In this document: positions 1 through 6,182 of the stretch, piece after piece
Layout: each line of letters starts with the position of its first letter
How positions within the stretch are numbered: position 1 is the first letter of the stretch
DNA from: an uncultured Polyangiaceae bacterium
GTDB taxonomy: Bacteria > Myxococcota_A > Polyangia > Polyangiales > Houyiibacteriaceae
Length of the DNA: 6,849 nt
NCBI GenBank assembly: GCA_947258625.1
Contig: CAMYJN010000124.1
Span: 1-6,849 of the forward strand
Direction of reading: 5' to 3'
Notes under the pieces: generated by a model
Database searches by the model: none
Told to the model about the DNA's origin: nothing
Seen by the model: the letters and a program-made list of their open reading frames with translations, nothing else
Program-made: the position numbers and the translations under genes

Positions 1-1163
1 TTCGGCAGCCCGAGCCCTCGTTCGCCGATGATGTTTCGTTGGATCTGATTCGAGCCCGCATAGATCGTGTCGGCTCGCGAGAAGAGATACCACTTCTGCA
101 TGGCGGTGAGCTCATAGGGCGCGCCATCGAGGAGCTCGGCCTCCGGGCCAAGCAGATCCATCGCAAGCTTGCCGAGGTCGCGATGCCAATTCGACCAGTA
201 GAGCTTGCTGATCAGCGCCTCGCGGTTCAGGTCGGCGCCTTCGTGCTCCAGCATTCGCAGTGCGTTGACGCGCATGATTTTGAGCCCAATTGCGGCGTGT
301 GCGATCCGCTGACGGAAGATGGGGTCCTTTGCAGCTCCCGATTCCTTAGCCGCAGCGACGACTTGCTCGAATTCTTTCTGGAAGAGGTACTGCTGGCCGA
401 GCGTCGATGCGCCGCGCTCGAAGGCGAGCGTGCCCATGGCCACTTTCCAGCCGTTGTTGATGCCCCCGACGACGTGGTCCTTCTGCGCCTTGGCCCCATC
501 GAAAAATACCTCTGCGAACTCGGAGCTCCCGCCCATTTGTCGGATCGGCCGCACCTCGATACCGTCTTGTTTCATCGGAACCAGAATACAGCTAATGCCC
601 CGATGCTTGGGCGCTTCCGTGTCGGTGCGGCAGAGCACGAAGCACCAGTCCGAGTACTGCGCACCCGAGGTCCAGATCTTCTGGCCTTCGATGATCCACT
701 CATCGCCGACCAATGTGGCTTTGGTCTGCACGTTCGCGAGGTCGGAGCCCGCGCCAGGTTCCGAGTAGCCTTGGCACCAGATTTCCTCGCCTAAGACGAT
801 GGGCGGCAGAAAGCGCTCCTGCTGCGCAGGCGTGCCGAAATGGATCAGCGTCGGCCCGAGAAGCGTTTCGCCGATGTGGCCCACGTTCCCCGGTCCGTTC
901 GCGCGAACGTACTCCTCGTTGAAAACCGCCTCTTCCTTGATCGAGCAAGCGCGGCCGCCGAACTCTTTGGGCCAGCCAATGCAGTTCCAGCCGGCCGCGC
1001 CCATGACCTTGCCCCAGGCCACGCGCTCTTTGACGTAGCGGTCCTGATCGCCGGAGGCGCCTCGGCCCTGAAGGTCGTTGAACGGACCATTGAGCTGCTC
1101 TTGCAGCCAGGCGCGAGCCTCTTGGCGAAACGCCTCTTCTTCTTTGTTTAGCTGTATCTCCAT
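1..1163 (-). CDS. acyl-CoA dehydrogenase, FadE29-like subunit carrying the catalytic Glu (3' end just cut by window edge)
   Basis: FAD-dependent acyl-CoA dehydrogenase subunit, expected to introduce an alpha,beta double bond into an acyl-CoA in the cytoplasm. My translation of the minus strand gives 387 residues plus two bases of the next codon. It ends in ERGLGLP, the usual C-terminus, so only a few residues are missing. Visible blocks are WPKEFGG (64-70), QGYSEPGAGSDLA (131-143), IEGQKIWTSGA (158-168), and IYAGSNQIQRNIIGE near 367-381. The C-terminal loop has Ala (369) where medium-chain enzymes have their catalytic Glu. Instead Glu249 in LAFERG sits on helix G, as in isovaleryl- and long-chain acyl-CoA dehydrogenases. 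The usual RxxFGxxIxxFQ flavin motif after helix G is absent, which is typical of one half of heterotetrameric FadE pairs. The start ATG overlaps the stop of the upstream dehydrogenase (TGATG), so it is translationally coupled. The family call is firm. The FadE29-like subgroup is inference from motifs and gene order. Confidence 0.93.
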   Translation of the reverse strand, partial: MEIQLNKEEEAFRQEARAWLQEQLNGPFNDLQGRGASGDQDRYVKERVAWGKVMGAAGWNCIGWPKEFGGRACSIKEEAVFNEEYVRANGPGNVGHIGETLLGPTLIHFGTPAQQERFLPPIVLGEEIWCQGYSEPGAGSDLANVQTKATLVGDEWIIEGQKIWTSGAQYSDWCFVLCRTDTEAPKHRGISCILVPMKQDGIEVRPIRQMGGSSEFAEVFFDGAKAQKDHVVGGINNGWKVAMGTLAFERGASTLGQQYLFQKEFEQVVAAAKESGAAKDPIFRQRIAHAAIGLKIMRVNALRMLEHEGADLNREALISKLYWSNWHRDLGKLAMDLLGPEAELLDGAPYELTAMQKWYLFSRADTIYAGSNQIQRNIIGERGLGLP

Positions 1164-2302
1164 CACAAACCCATCTGCGCTGCGACTCGCTCGCGGTGAA
1201 ATGCAGGGTCGCCGAAGAGATTCTCGGTCGCCTTGGCTCGCTTGAAGTAGAGGTGCGCGGGGTGCTCCCAGGTGAAGCCGATCCCGCCATGAATCTGGAT
1301 TGTTTCGGCGGCGCAGTGAAAGAAAGCATCTGAGCAATAGGCCTTGGCGCTCGACGCCGCCTCTTCGAGGCCGTCACCATCCTGCGCTGCGAGGGCGCTC
1401 GCGTAGAAAGCCGCGGAGCGTGCCGACTCGACCATCATCAGCATGTCGGCGCACTTGTGCTTGATCGACTGGAACGAACCGATTGGTCTACCGAACTGTG
1501 TGCGCACCTTTGCGTACTCGACCGACATTTCGAGGCACATCTCGGCCGCGCCCACTTGCTCCGCGGCGAGCGCGATTCTGGCCCGGTCCAAAGTTTTCTC
1601 GCAGAGCCCCCAGCCTCGACCTTCTTCGCCGAGTAAGGAGTCGTCAGGCACGATCACGTCCCTGAGCGCGACCGACGCGAGTCGCCGGGTTTGATCCATG
1701 CTCGGCAGCCAGGCGCGTTTCACGCCCTCCGCGTTTCCAGGCACTAGGAACAGGCTCACGCCTTCGGCGCCGGCGCTGCGCTCGGAGCGTGCCGCGACGA
1801 TCAACAGATCTGCGGTGTGCCCATCGAGGACATAGCTCTTGTTGCCGCGCAGCACGTAGCCCGAACCGTTTCGTGCATAGGTCGCTTCGACACCGACGGC
1901 GTCCATTCGGTTGTTCTTCTCGCCGAATGCAAGAGCCGCCCGCGTCTCTCCGGCGGCAATGCCTGGCAGGTGGCGCTCCTTCTGAGCTTCACTCCCGCCG
2001 AGCACGAGCGCATTGGCTCCTAGGCCGATCGTCGAAAGAAACGGAGCGCAGAGAAGTGCGCGACCGATCTCCTCCATCAGTGGATGCAGGTCGAGGTAGC
2101 TCATCCCCAGGCCATCGTACTCTTGGGGGATCGTGAGCGCGGTCCATGCAAGCTCCTCGGATAGCTGCGCCCAGGTCGCCGGGTCGTAGCCTCGTTCGGT
2201 TTCCATCGCGCTCCGAACACGCTCTTCGGACGAAGCCACCTCCAAGAATCTTCGAGCGGTTCGTCTGAGCTCGTTCTGATCTTCCGAGAATGAAAACTCC
2301 AT
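1163..2302 (-). CDS. acyl-CoA dehydrogenase, FadE28-like subunit lacking the catalytic Glu
   Basis: Complete 379-residue acyl-CoA dehydrogenase-fold protein, close to the family's usual length. It has the flavin-contact motif RTQFGRPIGSFQ (267-278) and QIHGGIGFTWEH (336-347) followed by AHLYFKRA, a C-terminus typical of FadE28-like subunits. No catalytic glutamate is seen at either known site. The helix-G stretch reads TLDRARIALAAE (237-248), with Ala241 aligning to the Glu of the partner gene. The C-terminus has TENLFGDP in place of a YEGT-type loop. The substrate-binding Ser-Glu loop is also atypical (AFGEKNN, 125-131). Known actinobacterial FadE28-FadE29 pairs form alpha2beta2 tetramers with two rather than four FAD sites. 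The head-to-tail arrangement with the next gene, sharing one base, suggests the same here. The start is supported by AAGGAG nine bases upstream. Alone it is probably inactive; with its partner it should be a side-chain acyl-CoA dehydrogenase. Confidence 0.93.
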   Translation of the reverse strand: MEFSFSEDQNELRRTARRFLEVASSEERVRSAMETERGYDPATWAQLSEELAWTALTIPQEYDGLGMSYLDLHPLMEEIGRALLCAPFLSTIGLGANALVLGGSEAQKERHLPGIAAGETRAALAFGEKNNRMDAVGVEATYARNGSGYVLRGNKSYVLDGHTADLLIVAARSERSAGAEGVSLFLVPGNAEGVKRAWLPSMDQTRRLASVALRDVIVPDDSLLGEEGRGWGLCEKTLDRARIALAAEQVGAAEMCLEMSVEYAKVRTQFGRPIGSFQSIKHKCADMLMMVESARSAAFYASALAAQDGDGLEEAASSAKAYCSDAFFHCAAETIQIHGGIGFTWEHPAHLYFKRAKATENLFGDPAFHRERVAAQMGL

Positions 2303-2306
2303 TCCC

Positions 2307-3089
2307 TCAGTCTCCTTGGTTGACGCTAGCGGCCGAAATGAACGCCGGTGTTTCTCCGCCGCCGTGAAGAACGAGATTCGCGCCGCTCACATACGCGGCG
2401 AGGGGAGAGGCGAAAAACAAGCAAGCTCCTGCGACGTCGCCGGCGGTGCCGAGACGCCGCAGAGGGACCGTTTGCGCGACACGAGCGATGCCATGTTCGT
2501 CGCCATAGTGGAGATGCGCTTGCTCGGTCCGAATCAGGCCCGCTGCGATGGAATTGACGCGCACCTTCGGCGCCCATTCGATCGCCAGCGTGCCGCTCAA
2601 GTTGATCAGTCCTGCCTTGGCTGCCCCGTACGCCGCTGTTCCAGGGGAAGGCCGTACCCCGGAGACGCTTGCGATGTTGATGATGCAACCCCCGAAATCT
2701 TGGCCCTGCATGATGCGATTGGCTTGCCGGGCGCAATGAAGCGCAGCGGTGAGGTTTAGCTGAATTACCTTCTCCGAGAACCTGGGAGATGCCGTCGCTG
2801 CCTCGGCAAAGGGCGCGCCGCCGGCGTTGTTGACGAGCACATCGAGCCGCCCGAGGCGTTCGACGGCTTGGTTCACCATCTTCTCGACTTGGTCAGCATC
2901 CCGAACGTCGGCGCTCACGAAGAGGGCGCTCTTGCCTCCGGCGCTCGGCAGCTCGCCGGGCTCCGTGCGCCCACACACTGCGACGTCGGCACCCGCTGCG
3001 AGAAACGCTTCAGCGATGCCTCTTCCGATCCCCCGGCTTCCGCCGGTGATCAGCACTGCTCGGCCGCTGAAGTCGAGGGGGTTGCTCAT
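2307..3089 (-). CDS. short-chain dehydrogenase/reductase (classical SDR, Rv3549c-like)
   Basis: NAD(P)-dependent oxidoreductase of the classical SDR family, 260 residues from the chosen start, the usual length for single-domain SDRs. The Rossmann motif TGGSRGIG is at 15-22, NNAG at 87-90, and structural Asn112 is in LNLT. The catalytic triad is Ser141, Tyr154 and Lys158 (YGAAK). The C-terminal YVSGANLVLHGGGETPAF region resembles the SDR next to Rv3548c in mycobacterial cholesterol clusters. The frame stays open to 3167, but I place the start at ATG 3089 because it makes a 4-bp ATGA overlap with the upstream SDR stop. The N-terminus MSNPLDFSGR then fits the family, while the extra 26 residues would be translated from the upstream coding region. 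The gene ends four bases before the next dehydrogenase. A plausible substrate is a hydroxyacyl-CoA or hydroxysteroid; the exact reaction cannot be read from sequence. Confidence 0.9.
   Translation of the reverse strand: MSNPLDFSGRAVLITGGSRGIGRGIAEAFLAAGADVAVCGRTEPGELPSAGGKSALFVSADVRDADQVEKMVNQAVERLGRLDVLVNNAGGAPFAEAATASPRFSEKVIQLNLTAALHCARQANRIMQGQDFGGCIINIASVSGVRPSPGTAAYGAAKAGLINLSGTLAIEWAPKVRVNSIAAGLIRTEQAHLHYGDEHGIARVAQTVPLRRLGTAGDVAGACLFFASPLAAYVSGANLVLHGGGETPAFISAASVNQGD
2312..2317 (-). promoter_or_regulatory. ribosome binding site AAGGAG for the FadE28-like gene
   Basis: On the minus strand AAGGAG is followed by nine bases and then the ATG at 2302. It lies inside the last codons of the upstream short-chain dehydrogenase gene and is the strongest Shine-Dalgarno match among the gene junctions in the window. 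It fixes the start of the acyl-CoA dehydrogenase at 2302. It also suggests this gene can initiate on its own rather than only by coupling. Confidence 0.75.
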
Positions 3090-3991
3090 GTTCCGTACAC
3101 CTTGACCAGTGGCTGTGCCTTGGACAGCAGCTCTTTGACAGCCGGTCCCAGCTCGGCTGCATCCCAACGCTTGCCGATGTCCATCGTCTGCTCACGGCGG
3201 TAGCCGTCGAAAACCGTCACCGTTCCGCCAAAGACTTCCCAGACGCGGCCCGTGATGTCGCGCGACTGCGAGCTCGCGAGCCAGGCGACGAACGGCGAGA
3301 CGTTGGCTGGGTCGTTCTCGTCAAAGCCCTTCTCCGGCGCCTTCATCGCGCCGCCGAACGCGCCTTCGGTCATGCGAGTGCGCGCGATGGGGCAAATCGC
3401 GTTGGAGGTAATGCCGTAGCGGCCGAGCTCGGCGGCCTGCACGATCGTCAGAGTTGCGATGCCTGCCTTTGCTGCGGAGTAGCTCGACTGACCGACGCTC
3501 CCGAGGACGCCGGCTCCCGAGCTCGTGTTGATGATGCGCGCGTCGACGTGCTCCCCAGCCTTGACGAGCCCTCGCCAATACGCGGCGGCATGCCGGGCTA
3601 CACAGAAGTGTCCCTTGAGATGAACGCGTATGACGGCGTCCCACTCTTCTTCGCTGCAGCTCACGAACATCCGGTCCCGGACGAACCCGGCGTTGTTGAC
3701 GACCGCATCGAGCCGTCCGAACTCTCCAATCGCTTGCTGCACGAGCGCTTCGGTCTGTTCCCAGTCCGCAACGTCCGCGCCGTTGGCCACCGCTTCACCG
3801 CCGAGATCGCGAATCGCTCGAACGACTTCGTCCGCCGGCCCTTGGCCTCCGCCCTCGCCGCTGTTGCTGACTCCGAGGTCGTTGACCACGACTTTTGCGC
3901 CTTGCCGCGCCAATTCCAGCGCGTGCTCGCGGCCGATGCCTCGTCCTGCGCCGGTTACGATCACTACCCGTCCATCACAAATGCCAGTCAT
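3086..3991 (-). CDS. short-chain dehydrogenase, MFE-2/17beta-HSD4-like (Rv3548c-like)
   Basis: 301-residue SDR, longer than classical members, of the group related to the 3-hydroxyacyl-CoA dehydrogenase domain of peroxisomal multifunctional enzyme 2 (17beta-HSD4). Hallmarks are TGAGRGIG (13-20), VVVNDLG (35-40) followed by a Gly-rich insertion, ADEVVRAI (53-60), GGEAVANGADV, NNAG (99-102), and VHLKGHF (123-129). The catalytic residues are Ser158, Tyr171 and Lys175. His124 replaces the Asn of most classical SDRs, as in MFE-2-type enzymes. The C-terminal tail of about 40 residues after the Rossmann fold (REQTMDIGKRWD onward) is also seen in Rv3548c-type proteins. A TTG six bases upstream is possible, but ATG at 3991 makes the ATGA overlap with the preceding gene and a GAGGG lies just upstream. 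It most likely oxidises a beta-hydroxyacyl-CoA in the side-chain or ring degradation pathway. The family is firm; the substrate is inference. Confidence 0.9.
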   Translation of the reverse strand: MTGICDGRVVIVTGAGRGIGREHALELARQGAKVVVNDLGVSNSGEGGGQGPADEVVRAIRDLGGEAVANGADVADWEQTEALVQQAIGEFGRLDAVVNNAGFVRDRMFVSCSEEEWDAVIRVHLKGHFCVARHAAAYWRGLVKAGEHVDARIINTSSGAGVLGSVGQSSYSAAKAGIATLTIVQAAELGRYGITSNAICPIARTRMTEGAFGGAMKAPEKGFDENDPANVSPFVAWLASSQSRDITGRVWEVFGGTVTVFDGYRREQTMDIGKRWDAAELGPAVKELLSKAQPLVKVYGT

Positions 3992-5016
3992 TCCCAACCC
4001 TCGGCGTCGGTCAACTTGACCAACAGTTTTCCTCGATGCTCACCGCTAAACAGTCGAAGCAAATGAGACGGCGCCTCGTCGAGACCTTCGACGATGTCGT
4101 CGCGATAGTGAATCTGACCCTCGCGAATCCATCGCGCGAGCTCTGCGCGGGCCTCGTCATAGCGCGAAGCGAAGTCCAAGGTCGTGAACCCTTCCATGCG
4201 GGCGCTCTTGGCGAGGAGTTGGAGATAGTTGCTCGGTCCGGGTGGAAGCTCGGCCTCGTTGATCTGCGAGATGGCGCCGCAAACCACGACCCGACCGCGG
4301 TAGTTGAGACGGGTCAGCGCCGTGTTGAGGATCTCCCCGCCTACGCTGTCGAAAAACACGTCGATGCCCTCGGGGCAAGCTTCTTTGAGGGCAAGCCGTA
4401 CGTCTGTCGTCTTGTAGTTGATCGCAGCATCGTAGCCGAGCTTCTCGGTCAGCCAGCCGCATTTCTTGTCGCTGCCCGTCAGCGCTACCGCCCGACAGCC
4501 TTTGATCTTCGCGATCTGTCCGACGATCGAGCCGACCCCGCCGGCCGCCGCGGACACCAGCACGGTTTCGCCTGCGTTGGGTTGTCCAACCTCGAGCAAT
4601 CCAAAGTACGCCGTTAGCCCGGTTCCCCCGAGCACGCTCAACATCGTCGACAGCGGAATGCCCTTGATGGGCTCCACCTTGCCGTGAAGCATCTGCGACG
4701 AAACGACGCTGTACGACTCCCAGGCCGCCAACGCCTGCACTACCTGCCCAACCGGCCAGCCCTCGGCTTTGGACTCGACGACTTGCGAAAGCGTGCCGCT
4801 TCGTATCGGCTCGCCGATCCCAATCGGCGGTAGATACGATTTCGCGTCACTCATCCAGCCGCGAATGGCTGGGTCGATCGACAAGTACAGATTCTTGAGC
4901 AGCACCTCCCCGGCCTCAGGGACGCTCACGGCCGCCGAAGCCGCCTCGAAATCCCCGACGGCCGGCACTCCAACCGGCCGCTTCCTCAACAAAATCTGCC
5001 GATTAACCTCCGTCAC
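3988..5016 (-). CDS. NADP-dependent medium-chain dehydrogenase/reductase (CurA/YncB/prostaglandin-reductase family)
   Basis: Zinc-independent MDR oxidoreductase of the 2-alkenal/15-oxoprostaglandin reductase group, which uses NADPH to saturate the double bond of enones and enals. From GTG 5016 it is 342 residues, as is usual. The N-terminus TEVNRQILLRKRPVG and YLSIDPAIRGWM (44-55) are family signatures. The nucleotide motif SAAAGGVG lies at 155-162, after GLTAYFGLLEVG (133-144). ALTGSDKK (178-185) and FDSVGGE (222-228) follow. An in-frame ATG at 5082 would add 22 residues (beginning MQVFEGERVP) lying largely inside a repeat-bounded element. I prefer the GTG because family members begin a few residues before NRQ, although AAGG is only three bases from it. 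It heads a coupled operon and overlaps the next SDR gene by 4 bp. It could reduce an unsaturated degradation intermediate or detoxify reactive enals. Confidence 0.88.
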   Translation of the reverse strand: MTEVNRQILLRKRPVGVPAVGDFEAASAAVSVPEAGEVLLKNLYLSIDPAIRGWMSDAKSYLPPIGIGEPIRSGTLSQVVESKAEGWPVGQVVQALAAWESYSVVSSQMLHGKVEPIKGIPLSTMLSVLGGTGLTAYFGLLEVGQPNAGETVLVSAAAGGVGSIVGQIAKIKGCRAVALTGSDKKCGWLTEKLGYDAAINYKTTDVRLALKEACPEGIDVFFDSVGGEILNTALTRLNYRGRVVVCGAISQINEAELPPGPSNYLQLLAKSARMEGFTTLDFASRYDEARAELARWIREGQIHYRDDIVEGLDEAPSHLLRLFSGEHRGKLLVKLTDAEGWE

Positions 5017-5099
5017 GAACCTTAAGACTGAAACATGTTTCACTTTCTGCAAGGGGACACGCTCCCCCTCGAAAACCTGCATGGTTTCCGATGCTTGGG

Positions 5100-5147
5100 A
5101 CCCACACCGCGAAAATCCGATCCAAGCTGGGTTGTCGCGGTGTGGGT
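5100..5147. repeat. 13-bp perfect inverted repeat with 22-nt spacer
   Basis: The arms are ACCCACACCGCGA (5100-5112) and TCGCGGTGTGGGT (5135-5147), with no mismatch. The RNA would form a strong GC-rich stem on either strand. No run of T follows it on the minus strand, so it is not a canonical intrinsic terminator for the upstream CPBP gene. The spacer is long for a simple repressor operator. It lies directly upstream of the reductase operon and is the strongest stem inside the 144-bp element. Confidence 0.75.
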
Positions 5148-5148
5148 T

Positions 5149-5174
5149 ATAAGCCTTTGAAAACGTGGGCTTAT
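5149..5174. repeat. 7-bp inverted repeat, second hairpin of the element
   Basis: The arms are ATAAGCC (5149-5155) and GGCTTAT (5168-5174) with a 12-nt loop, starting one base after the preceding 13-bp stem. On the minus strand the lower arm region reads GGCTTATAA, which resembles a -10 box, but no convincing -35 box lies at the right distance. Confidence 0.5.
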
Positions 5175-5176
5175 TT

Positions 5177-5193
5177 GGGACACAGCGTGTCCC
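5177..5193. repeat. short hairpin GGGACAC-AGC-GTGTCCC at the end of the CPBP gene
   Basis: A perfect 7-bp stem with a three-base loop begins seven bases after the CPBP stop codon on the minus strand. It could weakly terminate or stabilise the upstream transcript, but no U-tract follows it. Its inner arm is part of the 12-bp terminal repeat of the 144-bp element. Confidence 0.55.
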
Positions 5194-5208
5194 CTAGTTC
5201 CTAGTTCC
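5193..5208. repeat. 7-bp tandem repeat at the CPBP stop codon
   Basis: CCTAGTT occurs twice in tandem (5193-5199 and 5200-5206) followed by a further CC. On the minus strand it reads as repeated GGAACTA and contains the TAG stop of the CPBP gene. It abuts the right end of the 144-bp element, so it may be a scar of element insertion or replication slippage. Confidence 0.5.
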
Positions 5209-6157
5209 ATGTGATGCCACGTTGGTAGAGGACGGCGAGGTCCATGGTGAGGGCAATGGACCAGTGGAGGAGGGCGCCGAGGAGGAAGGAGCGGTGGCGG
5301 AGGGCGAGATAGCCGAGCGTGAAACCGGCGACGATCGACGCGTTCACCTCGAGGATGGGTTTTCCGTAGTGGCCGATGCTGTACATCATGACCATCCACG
5401 GAAGCGCGCTCACGTCGAGGTCGCGGCCGAGGCCGAAGGTCATGTAGCCGCGCCAGAAGCTCTCGCCCGAGAGGAACATCATGAAGTAGGCGGCGTGGTA
5501 GAGGATGAAGAGCCGAATCGACGCTTCGGTGCCGCTGACTACGCCGCGCGTCTGCGGATAGCTCGCTTGAAAGTCGGGGAGGGCGGATGCCCACAGGACC
5601 AGCGGAACCGTCACGACGAAAAGGCCCAAGTAGACCCAGCGCATGCGCGTCCCACCACGCACGACGTAGCCGTACTCGCGTGGCGGCTGTCGGAGCTTGA
5701 AGCGCACGAGGAGGTACGGAATCACCAGGCGTAGCAAGACGCTGCAGGTCGCGAAATACGCGAAGCCGAACAATGGGGTGCGTGCGCTCTTCGGAACGAA
5801 TTGCTCGAAAAGCAATCGATAGGTGTCGGACCGACCAAATGCCAAGAACAGAATCAGCAAGACCATCGAGCTGATGACGACGAAACGCGCCTCGTACGAA
5901 ACGTCCGAGAAGCGAACGCCCGTGAGCAAGCGAAGCAGCCCGAAGTACAGAAGACTGCCGGCAACGATGTAGAGCGCAATCGAGCCCCGCATCTGTTGCC
6001 CCCAGAGGTGCCAACTCCAGTTCAAAGGCAGAAGCACCGCAACCGTAGCTGCCGCCAAGCCCCAAAATCGCCGGCCTTCAATCTCGATTTTCGCGTGGTT
6101 CAAGCGGTTCGCCTCGCGCGTCGCGGCTGCCGTCACAAATCGGCGTCCATTCGACAC
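5201..6157 (-). CDS. CPBP (CAAX protease/bacteriocin-processing, Abi) family-like integral membrane protein
   Basis: Polytopic membrane protein of 318 residues with about eight or nine hydrophobic segments, near 33-51, 60-78, 92-108, 128-151, 174-193, 214-230, 253-262, 273-286 and 290-310. The C-terminal half shows the arrangement of the CPBP/Abi family: GESFWRGYM (231-239) for the EExxxR motif, YSIGH (259-263) for FxxxH, and LLHWSIAL (296-303) for the last His motif. The first Glu of the EE pair is Gly231, so catalytic competence is uncertain. Family members are membrane glutamic proteases or proteins with immunity or processing roles; the substrate is unknown here. The start is weakly defined. 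GTG 6157 is the longest choice, GTG 6136 and TTG 6103 are in-frame alternatives, and none has a strong ribosome binding site. It lies 25 bases after the thiolase stop and may share its transcript, though no metabolic link is evident. Confidence 0.75.
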   Translation of the reverse strand: MSNGRRFVTAAATREANRLNHAKIEIEGRRFWGLAAATVAVLLPLNWSWHLWGQQMRGSIALYIVAGSLLYFGLLRLLTGVRFSDVSYEARFVVISSMVLLILFLAFGRSDTYRLLFEQFVPKSARTPLFGFAYFATCSVLLRLVIPYLLVRFKLRQPPREYGYVVRGGTRMRWVYLGLFVVTVPLVLWASALPDFQASYPQTRGVVSGTEASIRLFILYHAAYFMMFLSGESFWRGYMTFGLGRDLDVSALPWMVMMYSIGHYGKPILEVNASIVAGFTLGYLALRHRSFLLGALLHWSIALTMDLAVLYQRGITWN

Positions 6158-6182
6158 GGCGCAGCGCCAAGCCTACATCAAC

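Larger units (their letters stand above)
5052..5195. repeat. 144-bp element bounded by 12-bp perfect inverted repeats (MITE- or REPIN-like)
   Basis: The left end AGGGGACACGCT (5052-5063) is the exact reverse complement of the right end AGCGTGTCCCCT (5184-5195). Between them lie four further inverted repeats: 5-bp arms at 5073-5077/5083-5087, a 13-bp pair at 5100-5112/5135-5147, a 7-bp pair at 5149-5155/5168-5174, and a hairpin at 5177-5193 that includes the right end. There is no coding capacity of its own and no clear target-site duplication. Small palindromic elements of this design are known as MITEs or as REPINs mobilised by RAYT transposases. Which class this is, or whether it is mobile, cannot be told from a single copy. 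It fills the gap before the reductase operon and may therefore carry its promoter. Confidence 0.55.

Noticed and set aside
39..794. Long plus-strand open frame of 251 codons opposite the FadE29-like gene
   Set aside because: It lies antisense to an excellent acyl-CoA dehydrogenase frame, has no recognisable domain, and is expected from GC-rich codon bias.
700..1380. Minus-strand open frame of 226 codons bridging both acyl-CoA dehydrogenases
   Set aside because: It is an Arg/Ser/Pro-rich out-of-frame translation that crosses the real stop/start junction at 1163.
3090..3167. N-terminal extension of the Rv3549c-like SDR to a start at 3167
   Set aside because: It lies wholly within the upstream SDR coding sequence, does not fit the SDR N-terminus, and ATG 3089 gives a standard ATGA overlap.
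3895..4617. Plus-strand open frame of 240 codons opposite the MDR gene
   Set aside because: It is antisense to a well-conserved MDR protein and shows no family motif.
5147..5180. Possible sigma70-like promoter around TTATAA on the minus strand
   Set aside because: The -10-like box has no convincing -35 box at 16-18 bases and lies within hairpin sequence, so it is too weak to annotate.
5177..5193. Intrinsic terminator for the CPBP gene
   Set aside because: A stem is present but no T-run follows it in the minus-strand direction, so it is kept only as a hairpin.
5040..6065. Minus-strand open frame of 341 codons overlapping the CPBP gene and the repeat element
   Set aside because: The composition is Arg/Pro/His-rich with no membrane segments, whereas the overlapping frame encodes coherent transmembrane segments and CPBP-like motifs.
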